Numbered from the stretch's first letter, positions 26,598-38,732 are shown. The stretch is DNA of 64,000 nucleotides from Streptomyces cadmiisoli (GCF_003261055.1 NZ_CP030073.1:4030001-4094000), one strand, 5' to 3'. The notes: generated from the letters alone by a model not told the origin. Translations and numbers: made by a program.

Positions 26598-27436
26598 TTC
26601 GACGCCTCCTCGGTCCGCTTGAGCGTCGGCGGCTCGATCGCGTTCCGCTCCAGGCGCTCCTGCGAGCGCTGCTCCAACGCGCGCAGGTCGTTGATCGCCT
26701 CGGCCGACACGTCCCTGACCTGGCCGCGCTCACGCAGCGTCTTGCTGACCGTCAGGTCGGACGTGGTGCCGTCGGGGAGCAGGCCGGCGACGTCCACCGC
26801 GTTGTGCCGCGCGTACACACCGGGCGCCGGCAGCGGCGGCACGTGCTTGCCCTCGCGCACCCGCTGCTCGGCCAGTTCGCGCTGCGTCTTGGCGGCCTCC
26901 GTGCGCTCACGGTGGGTGAGCACCATGGCGCCGACGGCGGCCGTGATCAGCAGGGCGCCGGTGAGCTCGAACGCGAAGACGTACTTGGTGAAGATGAGGG
27001 CGGCCAGGCCCTCCACGTTTCCGCCGGCGTTGGCCTGGCCGAGGCCGTTGAACTCCGTCAGGGAGGCGCTGCCGATGCCGCCGACCAGCAGGACGCCGAA
27101 GCCGAGCCCGCACAGCAGGGCGAGCCAGCGCTGCCCCTTGATGGTCTCCTTCAGGGAGTCCGCCGCGGTGACACCGACGAGCATCACCACGAACAGGAAC
27201 AGCATCATGATCGCGCCCGTGTAGACGACGATCTGCACGATGCCCAGGAAGTAGGCACCGTTGGCCAGGTAGAACACCGCCAGGACGATCATGGTGCCGG
27301 CCAGGCAGAGCGCGCTGTGCACGGCCTTCTTCATGAAGACGGTGCACAGGGCGCCGATCACCGCGACGGTGCCGAGGATCCAGAACTGGACCGCCTCTCC
27401 GGTGGAGGTGGAGTAGGCGGCGAGCTGCGCGCTCAT
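26594..27436 (-). CDS. nuoJ: NADH-quinone oxidoreductase subunit J
   Basis: A 280-residue subunit with five N-terminal helices (residues 15-175) including the complex I TM3 pi-bulge segment '[20 protein letters not shown]'. Residues about 185-280 are a charged hydrophilic tail rich in Arg/Glu, absent from the E. coli protein (184 residues) but common in actinobacteria. Its role is unknown. ATG 27436 overlaps the nuoI stop (ATGA). Confidence 0.94.
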   Translation of the reverse strand: MSAQLAAYSTSTGEAVQFWILGTVAVIGALCTVFMKKAVHSALCLAGTMIVLAVFYLANGAYFLGIVQIVVYTGAIMMLFLFVVMLVGVTAADSLKETIKGQRWLALLCGLGFGVLLVGGIGSASLTEFNGLGQANAGGNVEGLAALIFTKYVFAFELTGALLITAAVGAMVLTHRERTEAAKTQRELAEQRVREGKHVPPLPAPGVYARHNAVDVAGLLPDGTTSDLTVSKTLRERGQVRDVSAEAINDLRALEQRSQERLERNAIEPPTLKRTEEASK

Positions 27437-28083
27437 CGGCCCATCACCTTCTTCGGTGCCGGCTCGTCCGCGCCGGAGGCCGCGTCGGCCTCCTCGGGCG
27501 TCTCGCCCTGGGAGAGCGCGACCTGGCGCTCCGTGCCGGGCGCGGCCTCGGTCACCAGCCCTCGGTAGTAGTCCTGCTCGTCCGTCCCCGGGTAGATCGC
27601 GTGGGGCGTGTCGACCATGCCCTCGTCGAGGCCGGCGAGCAGCTGCTCCTTGGTGTAGATGAGGTCGGCGCGACTGGAGTCGGCGAGCTCGAACTCGTTC
27701 GTCATGGTCAACGCGCGCGTGGGGCACGCCTCGATGCACAGACCGCACAGGATGCAGCGGGCGTAGTTGATCTGGTAGACGCGCCCGTACCGCTCGCCCG
27801 GGGAGTAGCGCTCCTCCTCGGTGTTGTCCGCGCCCTCCACGTAGATGGCGTCCGCGGGGCAGGCCCAGGCGCACAGCTCGCAGCCGACGCACTTCTCCAG
27901 GCCGTCCGGATGGCGGTTGAGCTGGTGCCGTCCGTGGAAACGGGGAGCTGTGGTCTTCTGCTGCTCCGGGTACTGCTCGGTCAGCCGCTTCTTGAACATG
28001 GCCTTGAAGGTCACACCGAAGCCGGCCACGGGGTTCTGGAAACCGGGCTTCGACTGCCCGGCCTCCTTGGGCTCCTCAGCCAT
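27433..28083 (-). CDS. nuoI: NADH-quinone oxidoreductase subunit I
   Basis: A 216-residue ferredoxin-type subunit carrying clusters N6a and N6b, passing electrons toward NuoB and quinone. The two 4Fe-4S motifs are complete: C65, C68, C71, C75 and C110, C113, C116, C120. The first 30 residues would form the membrane-surface amphipathic helix. Residues about 160-216 are an acidic, Pro/Glu-rich tail typical of Streptomyces. ATG 28083 follows AGGAGG and lies 8 bp inside the nuoH 3' end. Confidence 0.96.
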   Translation of the reverse strand: MAEEPKEAGQSKPGFQNPVAGFGVTFKAMFKKRLTEQYPEQQKTTAPRFHGRHQLNRHPDGLEKCVGCELCAWACPADAIYVEGADNTEEERYSPGERYGRVYQINYARCILCGLCIEACPTRALTMTNEFELADSSRADLIYTKEQLLAGLDEGMVDTPHAIYPGTDEQDYYRGLVTEAAPGTERQVALSQGETPEEADAASGADEPAPKKVMGR

Positions 28084-29443
28084 CGGACGCCTCCTTTCCA
28101 TCCAGAGTTCCGTCACTGTGAGTATCGGACCCACCACTGACAATGAGCTCCCGATCGCGGCGCGACGGGCGTCGCGGCACCGGCGGCAGCTCCTGTCCGG
28201 GCAGCGGAGGCACCGGGAATCCGCCCGCCATCGGGTCGAAGCCGGCGGCCTGGGCGGGTGCTTCGGGCGCGGGCCTGCCGCGCTCGCGGAAGAAGTCCGC
28301 GACGAAGGAGAGCAGCAGCAGGGCGAGGACTCCGCCGCCGACGTACAGCGCGATGTCGGCGAAGTCGTAGTTCTCGTTGCGCAGGGTCCGCACCGTCGCC
28401 ACGAGCATCAGCCACACGACGGAGACCGGGATCAGGACCTTCCAGCCGAGCTTCATCAGCTGGTCGTAGCGGACGCGGGGCAGCGTGCCGCGCAGCCAGA
28501 TGAAGAAGAACAGCAGCAACTGCACCTTGACGACGAACCAGAGCATCGGCCACCAGCCGTGGTTCGCGCCCTCCCAGAACGTGGAGATCGGCCAGGGTGC
28601 CCGCCAGCCGCCCAGGAAGAGCGTCACGGACACGGCGGAGACCGTCACCATGTTCACGTACTCGGCGAGCATGAACATCGCGAACTTGATCGACGAGTAC
28701 TCGGTGTTGAAGCCGCCGACCAGGTCGCCCTCGGACTCCGGCATGTCGAACGGGGCGCGGTTGGTCTCGCCCACCATCGTCACGATGTAGATCACGAAGG
28801 AGACCGGCAGCAGGATCACGTACCAGCGGTCCTGCTGCGCCTCGACGATCGCCGACGTCGACATCGACCCGGAGTAGAGGAACACCGAGGCGAAGGCGGC
28901 GCCCATCGCGATCTCGTACGAGATCATCTGGGCGCAGGACCGCAGTCCGCCGAGGAGCGGATAGGTGGATCCGGAGCTCCAGCCCGCGAGCACGATGCCG
29001 TAGATGCCGACCGAGGCGACGGCGAGGATGTAGAGCATCGCGATCGGCAGGTCGGTCAGCTGCATCGTGGTGCGCTGGCCGAAGATCGAGATCTCGTTGC
29101 CGGCCGGGCCGAAGGGGATCACCGCGATCGCCATGAAGGCCGGGATGGCCGCGACGATCGGCGCGAGGACGTAGACGACCTTGTCCGCGCGTTTGACGAT
29201 GAGGTCTTCCTTGAGCATCAGCTTGATGCCGTCGGCCAGCGACTGGAGCATGCCCCAGGGGCCGTGCCGGTTGGGGCCGATGCGCAGCTGCATCCAGGCG
29301 ACGACCTTGCGCTCCCAGACGATGGAGAACAGCACGGTCACCATCAGGAAGGCGAAGCAGAACACGGCCTTGACGGCGACCAGCCACCACGGGTCGCGGC
29401 CGAACATGGAGAGGTCTTCAGCGGCGACGAAGTACGGGCTCAT
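28076..29443 (-). CDS. nuoH: NADH-quinone oxidoreductase subunit H
   Basis: A 455-residue membrane subunit forming part of the quinone pocket. The hallmark '[20 protein letters not shown]' (about residues 56-75) and the acidic loop '[20 protein letters not shown]' with '[17 protein letters not shown]' are intact. Residues after about 385 form a Pro-rich cytoplasmic tail not found in E. coli (325 residues). The ATG overlaps the nuoG TGA (ATGA) and its end overlaps nuoI. Confidence 0.96.
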   Translation of the reverse strand: MSPYFVAAEDLSMFGRDPWWLVAVKAVFCFAFLMVTVLFSIVWERKVVAWMQLRIGPNRHGPWGMLQSLADGIKLMLKEDLIVKRADKVVYVLAPIVAAIPAFMAIAVIPFGPAGNEISIFGQRTTMQLTDLPIAMLYILAVASVGIYGIVLAGWSSGSTYPLLGGLRSCAQMISYEIAMGAAFASVFLYSGSMSTSAIVEAQQDRWYVILLPVSFVIYIVTMVGETNRAPFDMPESEGDLVGGFNTEYSSIKFAMFMLAEYVNMVTVSAVSVTLFLGGWRAPWPISTFWEGANHGWWPMLWFVVKVQLLLFFFIWLRGTLPRVRYDQLMKLGWKVLIPVSVVWLMLVATVRTLRNENYDFADIALYVGGGVLALLLLSFVADFFRERGRPAPEAPAQAAGFDPMAGGFPVPPLPGQELPPVPRRPSRRDRELIVSGGSDTHSDGTLDGKEASDG

Positions 29444-31944
29444 GCCTCCACCTCCTCGGGGTCCTCGCCGGCGAGGGTCGCCGGGCCGATGCGGACCAGG
29501 GAGCCGGGCAGCGCCCCGGTGTCGGAGGCGACGCCGCCACCGACGGAGTTCAGCGGAAGCCAGACCACGCGGTCCGGCATCTCGGTGATCCGGAGCGGGA
29601 TGTCGACGCTGCCCGAGGGCCCGGTCACCTTGAGCACGTCACCGTCCTTGACGCCCGCCTCGTCGGCCGTGGCGGCCGAGACACGCGCGTGTGCCGCGTG
29701 CCGGGTTCCGGCGAGCGCCTCGTCGCCCCGCTGGAGCAGACCCCGGTCGAGCAGCAGCCGGTGCCCGGCGAGCACGGCCTCCCCGGCGGCCGGCCGCGGC
29801 AGCACGCCGGCCGTCTCCAGGGGTTCGGTGGCCCGCGGCCCCTGCCAGGGGCCGAGCCGGTCCAGCTCGGCGCGCGCGGTCCGCAGATCCGGCAGGCCCA
29901 GGTGTACGTCCATGGCGTCGGCCAGCATCTGGAGCACCCGCGCGTCGGTGGGTGCCACCCGGCGGGACATCTGGTCGGGCTTCAACGCGGCCTCGAAGAA
30001 GCGGACGCGGCCCTCCCAGTTGAGGAAGGTGCCCGCCTTCTCGGCGACCGCGGCGACCGGCAGGACCACGTCCGCGAGTTCCGTGACCTCGCTGGGCCGC
30101 AGTTCGAGCGAGACCAGGAAGCCGACCTCGGCGAGCGCCGCACGCGCGCGTGCGGGATCGGGCAGGTCGCCCACCTCCACGCCCGCGACCAGCAGCGCCT
30201 GGAGTTCGCCGCTCCGGGCGGCCTCCACGATCTCGCCGGTGTCCCGGCCGTAGCGGTGCGGCAGCTCGGCGACGCCCCAGGCGGCCGCGACCTGCTCACG
30301 CGCGCGTGGATCGGTGGCCGGACGTCCGCCCGGCAGCAGCGACGGCAGCGCGCCGGCCTCCACGGCGCCGCGCTCGCCCGCGCGCCGCGGAATCCACACC
30401 AGCCGCGCGCCGGTCGCGGCCGAAGCCCGCACGGCGGCGGTCAGGCCGCCGGGGACGCCGGCCAGCCGCTCGCCGACGACGATCACCGCGCCCTCGGCGC
30501 GCAGCGCCTGCGCGGCCAGCGCGCCGCCCTCCTCCAGGCCGACGCCGCTCGCGAGCGCGTCGAGCCATTCGGTCTCGGTGCCGGGGGCGGCGGGCAGCAG
30601 CGTGCCGCCGGCCTTCTCCAGACCGCGCGTGGCGTGCGTGGCCAGCGCGAACACCTGCTGTCCGTGCTTGCGCCAGGCCTTGCGCAGCCGCAGGAAGACG
30701 CCGGGCGCCTCCTCCTCGGACTCGAACCCGGCCAGCAGAACGGCGGGCGCCTTCTCCAAGGAGCCGTACGTGACGCCCTGGCCGTCGAGGTCGCGTCCGC
30801 TGCCGGCCACCCGCGCGGCCAGGAAGTCGGCCTCCTCGCCGCTGTGCGGACGCGCCCGGAAGTCGATGTCGTTGGTGTCCAGCGCCACCCGCGCGAACTT
30901 GCTGTACGCGTAGGCGTCCTCGATGGTGAGGCGGCCGCCGGTCAGGACGCCGGTGCGTCCGCGCGAGGCGAGCAGTCCCTGGGCGGCGATCTGCAGCGCC
31001 TCCGGCCAGGAGGCGGGCACCAGATCACCCTCGGCGTTGCGGATCAGCGGCGTGTCCAGCCGGTCCCGCTGCTGCGCGTAGCGGAAGCCGAACCGCCCCT
31101 TGTCGCAGATCCACTCCTCGTTGACCTCGGGGTCTTCGGCGGCGAGCCGCCGCATGACCTTGCCGCGCCGGTGGTCGGTGCGGGTGGCGCAGCCGCCCGC
31201 GCAGTGCTCGCACACTGACGGCGAGGAGACCAGGTCGAAGGGGCGGGAGCGGAACCGGTAGGCCGCCGAGGTGAGCGCGCCGACCGGGCAGATCTGGATG
31301 GTGTTCCCGGAGAAGTACGACTCGAACGGGTCGCCCTCACCGGTGCCGACCTGCTGGAGCGCGCCGCGTTCCAGCAGCTCGATCATCGGGTCGCCGGCCA
31401 CCTGGTTGGAGAACCGGGTGCACCGCGCGCACAGCACGCACCGCTCACGGTCCAGCAGCACCTGCGTGGAGATCGGCACCGGCTTCTCGAACGTCCGCTT
31501 CCTGCCCTCGAAGCGGGACTCGGCGTTGCCGTGCGACATCGCCTGGTTCTGCAGCGGGCACTCGCCGCCCTTGTCGCAGACCGGGCAGTCCAGCGGGTGG
31601 TTGATGAGCAGCAGCTCCATCACACCGTGCTGGGCCTTCTCCGCGACGGGCGAGGTCAGCTGGGTCTTCACCACCATCCCGTCGGTGCAGGTGATGGTGC
31701 AGGACGCCATGGGCTTGCGCTGCCCCTCGACCTCGACGATGCACTGGCGGCAGGCGCCGGCCGGGTCGAGGAGAGGGTGGTCGCAGAACCGGGGGATCTC
31801 GATGCCGAGCTGTTCGGCGGCCCGGATGACCAGGGTGCCCTTGGGCACGCTGATCTCGATGCCGTCGATCGTCAGCGTGACGAGGTCCTCCGGCGGGACC
31901 GCCGCCTCTCCCCCGCCTGAGGGAGCGCTGGTGGTCACGGTCAT
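29440..31944 (-). CDS. nuoG: NADH-quinone oxidoreductase subunit G
   Basis: The largest peripheral subunit, 834 residues. Its N-terminus has the 2Fe-2S ligands C54, C65, C68, C82; the His/Cys cluster N5 ligands H116, C120, C123, C129; and the N4 ligands C169, C172, C175 with a fourth in '[11 protein letters not shown]'. '[15 protein letters not shown]' plus a later Cys gives the extra N7 cluster, as in E. coli and Thermus. A molybdopterin-oxidoreductase-like domain without cofactor follows from about residue 290. It starts at ATG 31944, overlapping the nuoF stop (ATGA). Confidence 0.96.
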   Translation of the reverse strand: MTVTTSAPSGGGEAAVPPEDLVTLTIDGIEISVPKGTLVIRAAEQLGIEIPRFCDHPLLDPAGACRQCIVEVEGQRKPMASCTITCTDGMVVKTQLTSPVAEKAQHGVMELLLINHPLDCPVCDKGGECPLQNQAMSHGNAESRFEGRKRTFEKPVPISTQVLLDRERCVLCARCTRFSNQVAGDPMIELLERGALQQVGTGEGDPFESYFSGNTIQICPVGALTSAAYRFRSRPFDLVSSPSVCEHCAGGCATRTDHRRGKVMRRLAAEDPEVNEEWICDKGRFGFRYAQQRDRLDTPLIRNAEGDLVPASWPEALQIAAQGLLASRGRTGVLTGGRLTIEDAYAYSKFARVALDTNDIDFRARPHSGEEADFLAARVAGSGRDLDGQGVTYGSLEKAPAVLLAGFESEEEAPGVFLRLRKAWRKHGQQVFALATHATRGLEKAGGTLLPAAPGTETEWLDALASGVGLEEGGALAAQALRAEGAVIVVGERLAGVPGGLTAAVRASAATGARLVWIPRRAGERGAVEAGALPSLLPGGRPATDPRAREQVAAAWGVAELPHRYGRDTGEIVEAARSGELQALLVAGVEVGDLPDPARARAALAEVGFLVSLELRPSEVTELADVVLPVAAVAEKAGTFLNWEGRVRFFEAALKPDQMSRRVAPTDARVLQMLADAMDVHLGLPDLRTARAELDRLGPWQGPRATEPLETAGVLPRPAAGEAVLAGHRLLLDRGLLQRGDEALAGTRHAAHARVSAATADEAGVKDGDVLKVTGPSGSVDIPLRITEMPDRVVWLPLNSVGGGVASDTGALPGSLVRIGPATLAGEDPEEVEA

Positions 31945-33287
31945 GCGTTCACCTCCGTGCGGTCGGCCCAGGCCGTCGACTTGGCCGGGTCGAAGGGGCA
32001 GCCGCGGCCCGTGATGTGCTGCTCGTACTCCTCGCGGAAGTACTGGAGCGAGGAATAGATCGGCGAGGCGGCACCGTCGCCGAGGGCGCAGAAGGACTTG
32101 CCGTTGATGTTGTCGGCGATGTCGGCCAGCTTGTCGAGGTCGCTCATCACGCCCTTGCCGGCCTCGATGTCCCGCAGCAACTGCACCAGCCAGTACGTGC
32201 CTTCGCGGCACGGGGTGCACTTGCCGCAGGACTCGTGCGCGTAGAACTCGGTCCAGCGGGTGACGGCGCGTACGACGCACGTCGTCTCGTCGAAGCACTG
32301 GAGCGCCTTGGTGCCGAGCATGGAGCCGGCGGCGCCCACTCCTTCGTAGTCGAGCGGGACGTCGAGGTGCTCGTCGGTGAACATCGGCGTCGAGGAACCG
32401 CCCGGTGTCCAGAACTTCAGCCGGTGGCCGGGGCGCATCCCGCCGCCCATGTCGAGGAGCTGGCGCAGCGTGACACCGAGCGGCGCCTCGTACTGGCCGG
32501 GGCTCGCGACATGGCCGCTGAGCGAGTAGAGCGTGAAGCCCGGGGACTTCTCGCTGCCCATCGACCGGAACCATTCCTTGCCGTTCTGCATGATGGCGGG
32601 AACGGACGCGATCGATTCGACGTTGTTCACCACAGTGGGGCAGGCGTACAGACCTGCGACCGCGGGGAAGGGAGGACGCAGCCTCGGTTGACCGCGGCGG
32701 CCTTCGAGCGAGTCGAGCAGCGCGGTCTCCTCACCGCAGATGTACGCGCCCGCGCCCGCGTGCACGGTGAGTTCGAGGTCGAGTCCGCTGCCGAGCACGT
32801 TCTTGCCGAGGTAGCCCGCCGCGTAGGCCTCGGCGACGGCCGCGTGCAAGCGCCGCAGCACGGGGACGACCTCGCCCCGCAGGTAGATGAAGGCGTGCGA
32901 CGACCTGATGGCGTGGCACGCGATGACGATGCCCTCGATGAGGCTGTGCGGGTTCGCGAAGAGGAGCGGGATGTCCTTGCACGTCCCGGGCTCCGACTCG
33001 TCGGCGTTGACCACCAGGTAGTGCGGCTTTCCGTCTCCCTGCGGAATGAACTGCCACTTCATTCCGGTCGGGAATCCCGCGCCGCCGCGGCCGCGCAGCC
33101 CGGATTCCTTGACGTACGCGATCACGTCGTCGGGCGACATCGCGAGCGCCTTGCGGAGCCCCTCGTATCCTTCGTGCCGCCGGTAGACGTCCAGCGTCCA
33201 GGACCGGTCCTCGTCCCAGAAGGCGGACAGCACCGGTGCGAGGAGCTTTTCGGGGCTGGTGTCTTTCACCTCGGCTGCCAAGGTCAT
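31941..33287 (-). CDS. nuoF: NADH-quinone oxidoreductase subunit F
   Basis: A 448-residue subunit that oxidises NADH through FMN and cluster N3. '[15 protein letters not shown]' begins at residue 66 (FMN site), '[14 protein letters not shown]' follows, '[19 protein letters not shown]' binds NADH, and the 4Fe-4S ligands are C354, C357, C360 and C400. The ATG shares one base with the nuoE stop (TGATG). Sequence is complete and of normal length. Confidence 0.97.
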   Translation of the reverse strand: MTLAAEVKDTSPEKLLAPVLSAFWDEDRSWTLDVYRRHEGYEGLRKALAMSPDDVIAYVKESGLRGRGGAGFPTGMKWQFIPQGDGKPHYLVVNADESEPGTCKDIPLLFANPHSLIEGIVIACHAIRSSHAFIYLRGEVVPVLRRLHAAVAEAYAAGYLGKNVLGSGLDLELTVHAGAGAYICGEETALLDSLEGRRGQPRLRPPFPAVAGLYACPTVVNNVESIASVPAIMQNGKEWFRSMGSEKSPGFTLYSLSGHVASPGQYEAPLGVTLRQLLDMGGGMRPGHRLKFWTPGGSSTPMFTDEHLDVPLDYEGVGAAGSMLGTKALQCFDETTCVVRAVTRWTEFYAHESCGKCTPCREGTYWLVQLLRDIEAGKGVMSDLDKLADIADNINGKSFCALGDGAASPIYSSLQYFREEYEQHITGRGCPFDPAKSTAWADRTEVNA

Positions 33288-34162
33288 CACTCCCCCTCCT
33301 CGGCGGTAGGCCCTGCCGGGTGGCCGGGGTCGGACGCCGATGTCTCCTGCGGCGCGTCGTGCGAGCTGAGGTGCTCGGTCGGTGACGGGTCGTGCACGGC
33401 CGCCCTGTCCTGTGGCTCGTCGTGCGGCCCGCCCTCCCGCGGGTGGACCACGCGTGCGGGTGCGGTCTCTCCCTTGGCCAGGCGCAGGCCCACCAGGGAG
33501 GCGGGTCCGGCGCTGCCGGTCGCCTCGACGGCCCCCTCCCGCTCGTCGGGGAAGCCCGCGAGGATCCGGGCGGTCTCCTTGAAGGTGCACAGCGGGGCCC
33601 CGCGGGTCGGCGAGACCTGGGCTCCCGCGCGCAGGTCGTCGACGAGGCGCTTGGCGCTCTCGACGCTCTGGTTGTCGAAGAACTCCCAGTTGACCATCAC
33701 GACCGGCGCGAAGTCGCAGGCCGCGTTGCACTCGATGTGCTCCAGCGTGACCTTGCCGTCGTCGGTGGTCCCGCCGTTGCCGACGCCCAGGTGCTCCTGG
33801 AGGGCGTCGAAGATGGCGTCGCCGCCCATCACCGCGCACAGGGTGTTGGTGCACACCCCGACCTGGTAGTCACCGCTCGGCCGGCGCCGGTACATGGTGT
33901 AGAAGGTGGCCACCGCGGTGACCTCCGCCGTGGTCAGGTTCAGCACGTCCGCGCAGAACCGCATTCCGGTGCGCGTGACATGGCCCTCCTCCGCCTGTAC
34001 CAGGTGCAGCAGCGGCAGCAGCGCCGACCGGGAGTCGGGATAGCGCGCGACGACCTCGCGCGCGTCCCGCTCGAGCCGGGCTCGAACGTCGTCCGGGTAG
34101 TCGGGCGCGGGCAGCTCCGGCATGCCCAGGCTGACGCCCCGCTCCGAAGAACTGGTGGTCAC
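33287..34162 (-). CDS. nuoE: NADH-quinone oxidoreductase subunit E
   Basis: A 291-residue thioredoxin-fold subunit carrying the off-path 2Fe-2S cluster N1a, with ligands C104, C109, C145 and C149 ('VCTNTLC' and 'CNAACDFAP'). Residues from about 210 form a long polar tail rich in Pro/His/Ser, so the protein is about 120 residues longer than in E. coli (166). GTG 34162 is chosen since it gives a GTGA overlap with the nuoD stop, the pattern used across the operon. Confidence 0.95.
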   Translation of the reverse strand: MTTSSSERGVSLGMPELPAPDYPDDVRARLERDAREVVARYPDSRSALLPLLHLVQAEEGHVTRTGMRFCADVLNLTTAEVTAVATFYTMYRRRPSGDYQVGVCTNTLCAVMGGDAIFDALQEHLGVGNGGTTDDGKVTLEHIECNAACDFAPVVMVNWEFFDNQSVESAKRLVDDLRAGAQVSPTRGAPLCTFKETARILAGFPDEREGAVEATGSAGPASLVGLRLAKGETAPARVVHPREGGPHDEPQDRAAVHDPSPTEHLSSHDAPQETSASDPGHPAGPTAEEGE

Positions 34163-35481
34163 CGGTCGACGCCTCCCATCACGGGGTCGATGGACGCGAC
34201 AGCGACGATGACGTCGGCGACCTGGCCGCCCTCGCACATCGCCGCCATGGCTTGCAGATTGGTGAAGGACGGGTCACGGAAGTGGACCCGGTAGGGGCGG
34301 GTGCCGCCGTCGGAGACGACATGCACCCCGAGCTCGCCCTTGGGCGACTCGACCGCCGCGTAGGCCTGGCCCGGTGGGACACGGAATCCCTCGGTCACCA
34401 GCTTGAAGTGGTGGATCAGGGCCTCCATGGAGGTGCCCATGATCTTCTTGATGTGGTCGAGGGAGTTGCCCAGTCCGTCCGGTCCCAGGGCGAGCTGGGC
34501 GGGCCAGGCGATCTTCTTGTCGGCCACCATGACCGGTCCGGGCTGGAGCCGGTCCAGGCACTGCTCGATGATCCTGAGCGACTGGCGCATCTCCTCCAGC
34601 CGGATCAGGAACCGGCCGTAGGAGTCGCAGGAGTCGGTGGTCGGGACGTCGAAGTCGTACGTCTCGTAGCCGCAGTAGGGCTGGGTCTTGCGCAGGTCGT
34701 GCGGCAGGCCGGTGGAGCGCAGGATCGGGCCGGTGGCGCCGAGCGCCATGCAGCCGGCCAGGTCCAGATAGCCGACGTCCTGCATACGGGCCTTGAAGAT
34801 GGGGTTCCCGGTGGCGAGCTTGTCGTACTCCGGGAGGTTCTTCTTCATCTTCTTCACGAACTCGCGGATCTGGTCCACCGCGCCGGGCGGCAGGTCCTGG
34901 GCGAGTCCGCCGGGGCGGATGTACGCGTGGTTCATCCGCAGGCCCGTGATGAGCTCGTAGATGTCGAGAATCAGTTCACGATCACGGAATCCGTAGATCA
35001 TGATCGTGGTGGCGCCGAGTTCCATGCCGCCGGTGGCGATGCACACCAGGTGCGAGGACATCCGGTTCAGCTCCATCAGGAGCACCCGGATGATCTCGGC
35101 CCGGTCGGTGATGTCGTCCTCGATGCCGAGGAGCTTCTCGACGGCCAGGCAGTAGGCCGTCTCGTTGAAGAAGGACGTCAGGTAGTCCATGCGCGTCACG
35201 AACGTGGTGCCCTGCGTCCACGTGCGGAATTCGAGGTTCTTCTCGATTCCGGTGTGCAGGTAGCCGATGCCGCAGCGGGCCTCGGTGACCGTCTCGCCCT
35301 CGATCTCCAGGATCAGGCGGAGCACACCATGGGTGGAGGGGTGCTGGGGCCCCATGTTGACGACGATGCGCTCGTCGTCGGCGCGGGCCGCGGTCTGGAC
35401 GACCTCGTCCCAGTCGCCACCGGTGACCGTGTAGACGGTGCCCTCGGTGGTCTCGCGTGACGATGCTGACTGCGTGCTCAC
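34159..35481 (-). CDS. nuoD: NADH-quinone oxidoreductase subunit D
   Basis: A 440-residue 49-kDa-type subunit forming the quinone pocket with NuoB. '[20 protein letters not shown]' contains the quinone-contacting His, and '[18 protein letters not shown]' and '[20 protein letters not shown]' carry further site residues including the conserved Tyr region. It lacks the hydrogenase Ni ligands, as expected. GTG 35481 overlaps the nuoC TGA (GTGA). Confidence 0.97.
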   Translation of the reverse strand: MSTQSASSRETTEGTVYTVTGGDWDEVVQTAARADDERIVVNMGPQHPSTHGVLRLILEIEGETVTEARCGIGYLHTGIEKNLEFRTWTQGTTFVTRMDYLTSFFNETAYCLAVEKLLGIEDDITDRAEIIRVLLMELNRMSSHLVCIATGGMELGATTIMIYGFRDRELILDIYELITGLRMNHAYIRPGGLAQDLPPGAVDQIREFVKKMKKNLPEYDKLATGNPIFKARMQDVGYLDLAGCMALGATGPILRSTGLPHDLRKTQPYCGYETYDFDVPTTDSCDSYGRFLIRLEEMRQSLRIIEQCLDRLQPGPVMVADKKIAWPAQLALGPDGLGNSLDHIKKIMGTSMEALIHHFKLVTEGFRVPPGQAYAAVESPKGELGVHVVSDGGTRPYRVHFRDPSFTNLQAMAAMCEGGQVADVIVAVASIDPVMGGVDR

Positions 35482-36229
35482 GAGTACGACCTCCGCTGGT
35501 CCGGAGCCGGGATCTGGGCGCCCTTGTACTCGACGGGGATGCCGCCGAGGGGGTAGTCCTTGCGCTGCGGGTGGCCCTGCCAGTCGTCCGGCATCATCAG
35601 CCGCGTCAGGGCCGGGTGACCGTCGAAGACGATCCCGAAGAAGTCGTAGGTCTCGCGCTCGTGCCAGTCGTTGGTCGGATAGACCGGGACCAGCGACGGG
35701 ATGTGCGGGTCCTCGTCGGGGGCGCTGACCTCCAGGCGGATCAACCGGTTGTGGGTGATCGAGCGCAGGTGGTAGACGGCGTGCAGCTCGCGGCCCTTGT
35801 CGCTCGGGTAGTGGACGCCGCTGACGCCCGTGCACAGCTCGAAGCGCAGGGCCGGGTCGTCGCGCAGGGTGCGGGCGACGCGGACCAGGTGTTCGCGCTC
35901 GATGTGGAAGGTCAGCTCGTCGCGGTCGACGATCGTCTTCTCGATGGCGTTGTCCGGCAGCAGCCCCTGTTCCTCCAGGGCGCCCTCCAGCTCGTCGGCG
36001 ACCTCGTCGAACCAGCCGCCGTACGGGCGGGTCGCCGGGCCCGGGAGCCGGACCGAGCGGACCAGGCCGCCGTAGCCGGAGGTGTCGCCGCCGTTGTGGG
36101 CACCGAACATGCCGCGCTGGACGCGGATCTCCTCGCCGTGCTCACCACGCTGGCCGGGAAGGTTGTCGGCGGCCAGGTCCTTCTCGGGGTTGACCCCGTT
36201 CGACGCCCCGCCGGCGCCGTTGGCGTCGC

Positions 36230-36233
<4 letters not shown>
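35478..36233 (-). CDS. nuoC: NADH-quinone oxidoreductase subunit C
   Basis: A 251-residue 30-kDa-type scaffold subunit. The conserved C-terminal block is '[20 protein letters not shown]' and '[20 protein letters not shown]'. About 75 residues at the N-terminus (Gly/Asn-rich, then '[20 protein letters not shown]') precede the family domain, as in other actinobacteria. ATG 36233 overlaps the nuoB TGA. Confidence 0.96.
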
Positions 36234-36784
<551 letters not shown>

Positions 36785-36797
36785 GGCTAAAGGCCCC

Positions 36798-37157
36798 TCA
36801 GTCCCATTCCAGGCCGCCGCGCCGCCACACGTACGCGTACGCGACAAAGACGGTGAGCACGAAGAGCAGCATCTCCACGAGCCCGAACACCCCGAGGGCG
36901 TCGAAGGTGACGGCCCAGGGGTAGAGGAAGACGATCTCGATGTCGAAGACGATGAAGAGCATCGCCGTCAGGTAGTACTTGATGGGGAAGCGCCCGCCAC
37001 CGGCCGGCGTGGGGGTCGGCTCGATTCCGCACTCGTAGGCCTCGAGCTTGGCCCGGTTGTACCGCTTCGGACCGATCAGCGTGGCCATGACCACGGAGAA
37101 GATCGCAAAGCCTGCCCCGAGGGCTCCCAGTACGAGGATGGGCGCATACGCGTTCAC
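36798..37157 (-). CDS. nuoA: NADH-quinone oxidoreductase subunit A
   Basis: A 119-residue, three-helix membrane subunit, first gene of the operon. '[20 protein letters not shown]' contains the loop Cys that responds to enzyme state, followed by '[20 protein letters not shown]' with the conserved acids. The start is GTG 37157. The upstream 110 bp carry a TGTGA-N6-TCACA site, so Rex control by the NADH/NAD+ ratio is likely. Confidence 0.96.
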   Translation of the reverse strand: MNAYAPILVLGALGAGFAIFSVVMATLIGPKRYNRAKLEAYECGIEPTPTPAGGGRFPIKYYLTAMLFIVFDIEIVFLYPWAVTFDALGVFGLVEMLLFVLTVFVAYAYVWRRGGLEWD

Positions 37158-37900
37158 CGCTCCTCGCTCCTCTCAGTCGGCACTGACTGCTGGCGGTTGC
37201 ATCAGGCTTCCCACCTGCCTCACCGGTCCCACGAACCCCGCCCGTCCCGGCGAAGATCGAGAACATGTGAAGCAGGTCACAAGCCCAACTGCCTCGCATC
37301 TTATGCCCGCCGCTCTGTGATCTGCGACACGGGGTATTGCACGAGCTTTGTGATCTCCACCACCTGATGAACGATCATGAAGTCGGATGAGCGGCGATCT
37401 TCGCACATGAAGCGTTCAAGTGATCACCAGACGTGACATTTCTGATCGTCGGTGCAGCTCAGAGGGGGCGTCTCAATATCAAGAAACTTCCCCTGCATGC
37501 AAATTGGTGTTGGGCGACACGCGCTGATAGTGCGCGGCGTTCACACATCGGGGGGAGTCCGCGGCGGGATGTGGACGCGGGAATCCGTTCACGAGCTCCG
37601 CCGGACGGGATCGCGCGCCGGACGCGGCGGACCGGGCAACCGTTCCGTGACCTCGGCCACATTCACGAGAGGGGTCCGAGAAGAAGGCTTGGCCAATCAT
37701 CCCAACGAGTGGTAAGTCGCGGGCAATTCGGACGTAACGAAGAAAGCCCATGATCACAGGCTAGATGGGTGGTGCCCGCAATGTCCGTTACGGCGTCAAT
37801 AAAGAGTCACACGCCGGGGATTCGGGCCACCGATTGAACAACTGTGGCGCACCACACGTTCCTTGTAGGTATGGAGGAGCCCCTGATACCGGTTGTTCCC
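37158..37900. other. Regulatory region between nuoA and the NlpC/P60 gene
   Basis: Divergent intergenic DNA of 743 bp. Besides the Rex-like site it has an imperfect dyad at 37404-37422 (CAC-TGAA/TTCA-GTG around GCG), two related TTGTGATCT-type patches near 37315 and 37350, and GTGG/CCAC at 37844-37855. Its base composition is clearly less G+C-rich than the genes, as expected of promoters. No gene is supported, and I did not find ydaO riboswitch blocks ahead of the hydrolase gene. Confidence 0.5.
37266..37281. promoter_or_regulatory. Rex-like operator upstream of nuoA
   Basis: TGTGAAGCAGGTCACA has perfect TGTGA/TCACA ends with a 6-base centre, close to the Rex operator consensus TGTGAACGCGTTCACA. 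It lies 109 bp before the nuoA start. Streptomyces Rex senses NADH/NAD+ and represses respiratory genes when NADH is low relative to NAD+, and nuo is a known type of target. The rex gene itself is not in the window. Confidence 0.7.
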
Positions 37901-38701
37901 ATGTCCCACACCGCTCACATACGAAGCCACCGAAAACCCCGCCCTCAGAGCGCGTCGAAGATCGCGCTGAAGGCCGGAGTGGCCGGTGGCATTCTCAGCA
38001 CCGTGGCAGTGGCCGGTGCGTCGGGTTCGGCGTTCGCCGCCGAGCCCGTGACGCAGACGATCGAACTGCCCACCCTGACGGCCGACCTGGCCGCCCAGGT
38101 CGCCCAGTCCGCGGACGTGACGCAGCAGGCGGCCGCGAACTACGAGCTGCAGGCCGAGCGTGACGCGGCCGCCGCCCAGGCCGCGAAGGAGGCGAAGGCC
38201 GACCTCGCCGAGGCGAAGAAGAAGGCCGAGGCCCGCAAGGAGGCCGCCGAGGCCGCCCGCAAGGCCGCCGCCGAGCGTGCCGCGCGCGACGCCGACCGGG
38301 TCTCCCTGTCCGCGTCCACCGACAACTACGTCACCCCGCCGGCCTCCGGCAGCGTGGCGACGGTCATCGCCTTCCTCAAGGCGCAGGTGGGCGACGCCTA
38401 CGTCATGGGCGCCACCGGCCCCAGCGCGTGGGACTGCTCCAGTCTCGTCCAGGCCGCCTTCAGGCAGGTCGGCGTGGACCTTCCCCGGGTCTCGCAGGAC
38501 CAGTCGACGGTCGGCACGGAGGTCTCCCTGTCCAACCTCCAGGTCGGCGACATCCTCTACTGGGGTGGCAAGGGCTCGGCGTACCACACGGGTGTGTACA
38601 TCGGGAACGGCCAGTACCTGGACGCGGCCAACCCCTCCAAGGGCGTCGTCATCCAGGACCTGTCCGGCTACCCGGCGTCGGGCGCGGTGCGCGTGCTCTG
38701 A
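37901..38701 (+). CDS. Secreted NlpC/P60 peptidoglycan endopeptidase
   Basis: A 266-residue secreted hydrolase. Signal peptide: residues 1-46, ending 'ASGSAFA-AEP'. Residues about 60-135 form a Lys/Ala/Glu-rich coiled coil. The C-terminal NlpC/P60 domain has catalytic C179 in 'SAWDCSSLVQAAF' and H229 in 'SAYHTGVYIG'. It would cut stem peptides of the cell wall. The start is uncertain: ATG 37901 best fits the signal peptide but GGAGGAG is 21 bp away, while ATG 37871 and GTG 37844 in the same frame would lengthen the leader. Confidence 0.85.
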   Translation: MSHTAHIRSHRKPRPQSASKIALKAGVAGGILSTVAVAGASGSAFAAEPVTQTIELPTLTADLAAQVAQSADVTQQAAANYELQAERDAAAAQAAKEAKADLAEAKKKAEARKEAAEAARKAAAERAARDADRVSLSASTDNYVTPPASGSVATVIAFLKAQVGDAYVMGATGPSAWDCSSLVQAAFRQVGVDLPRVSQDQSTVGTEVSLSNLQVGDILYWGGKGSAYHTGVYIGNGQYLDAANPSKGVVIQDLSGYPASGAVRVL

Positions 38702-38732
38702 CGCGGAGCGCGTCGGGATCCGACGTTCGGAA

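Noticed and set aside
37314..37335. Second Rex site near TGTGATCTGCGACAC
   Set aside because: The right half does not read TCACA, so the dyad fails.
37500..37900. c-di-AMP riboswitch upstream of the NlpC/P60 gene
   Set aside because: None of the conserved ydaO blocks seen at 13041-13245 is found here.
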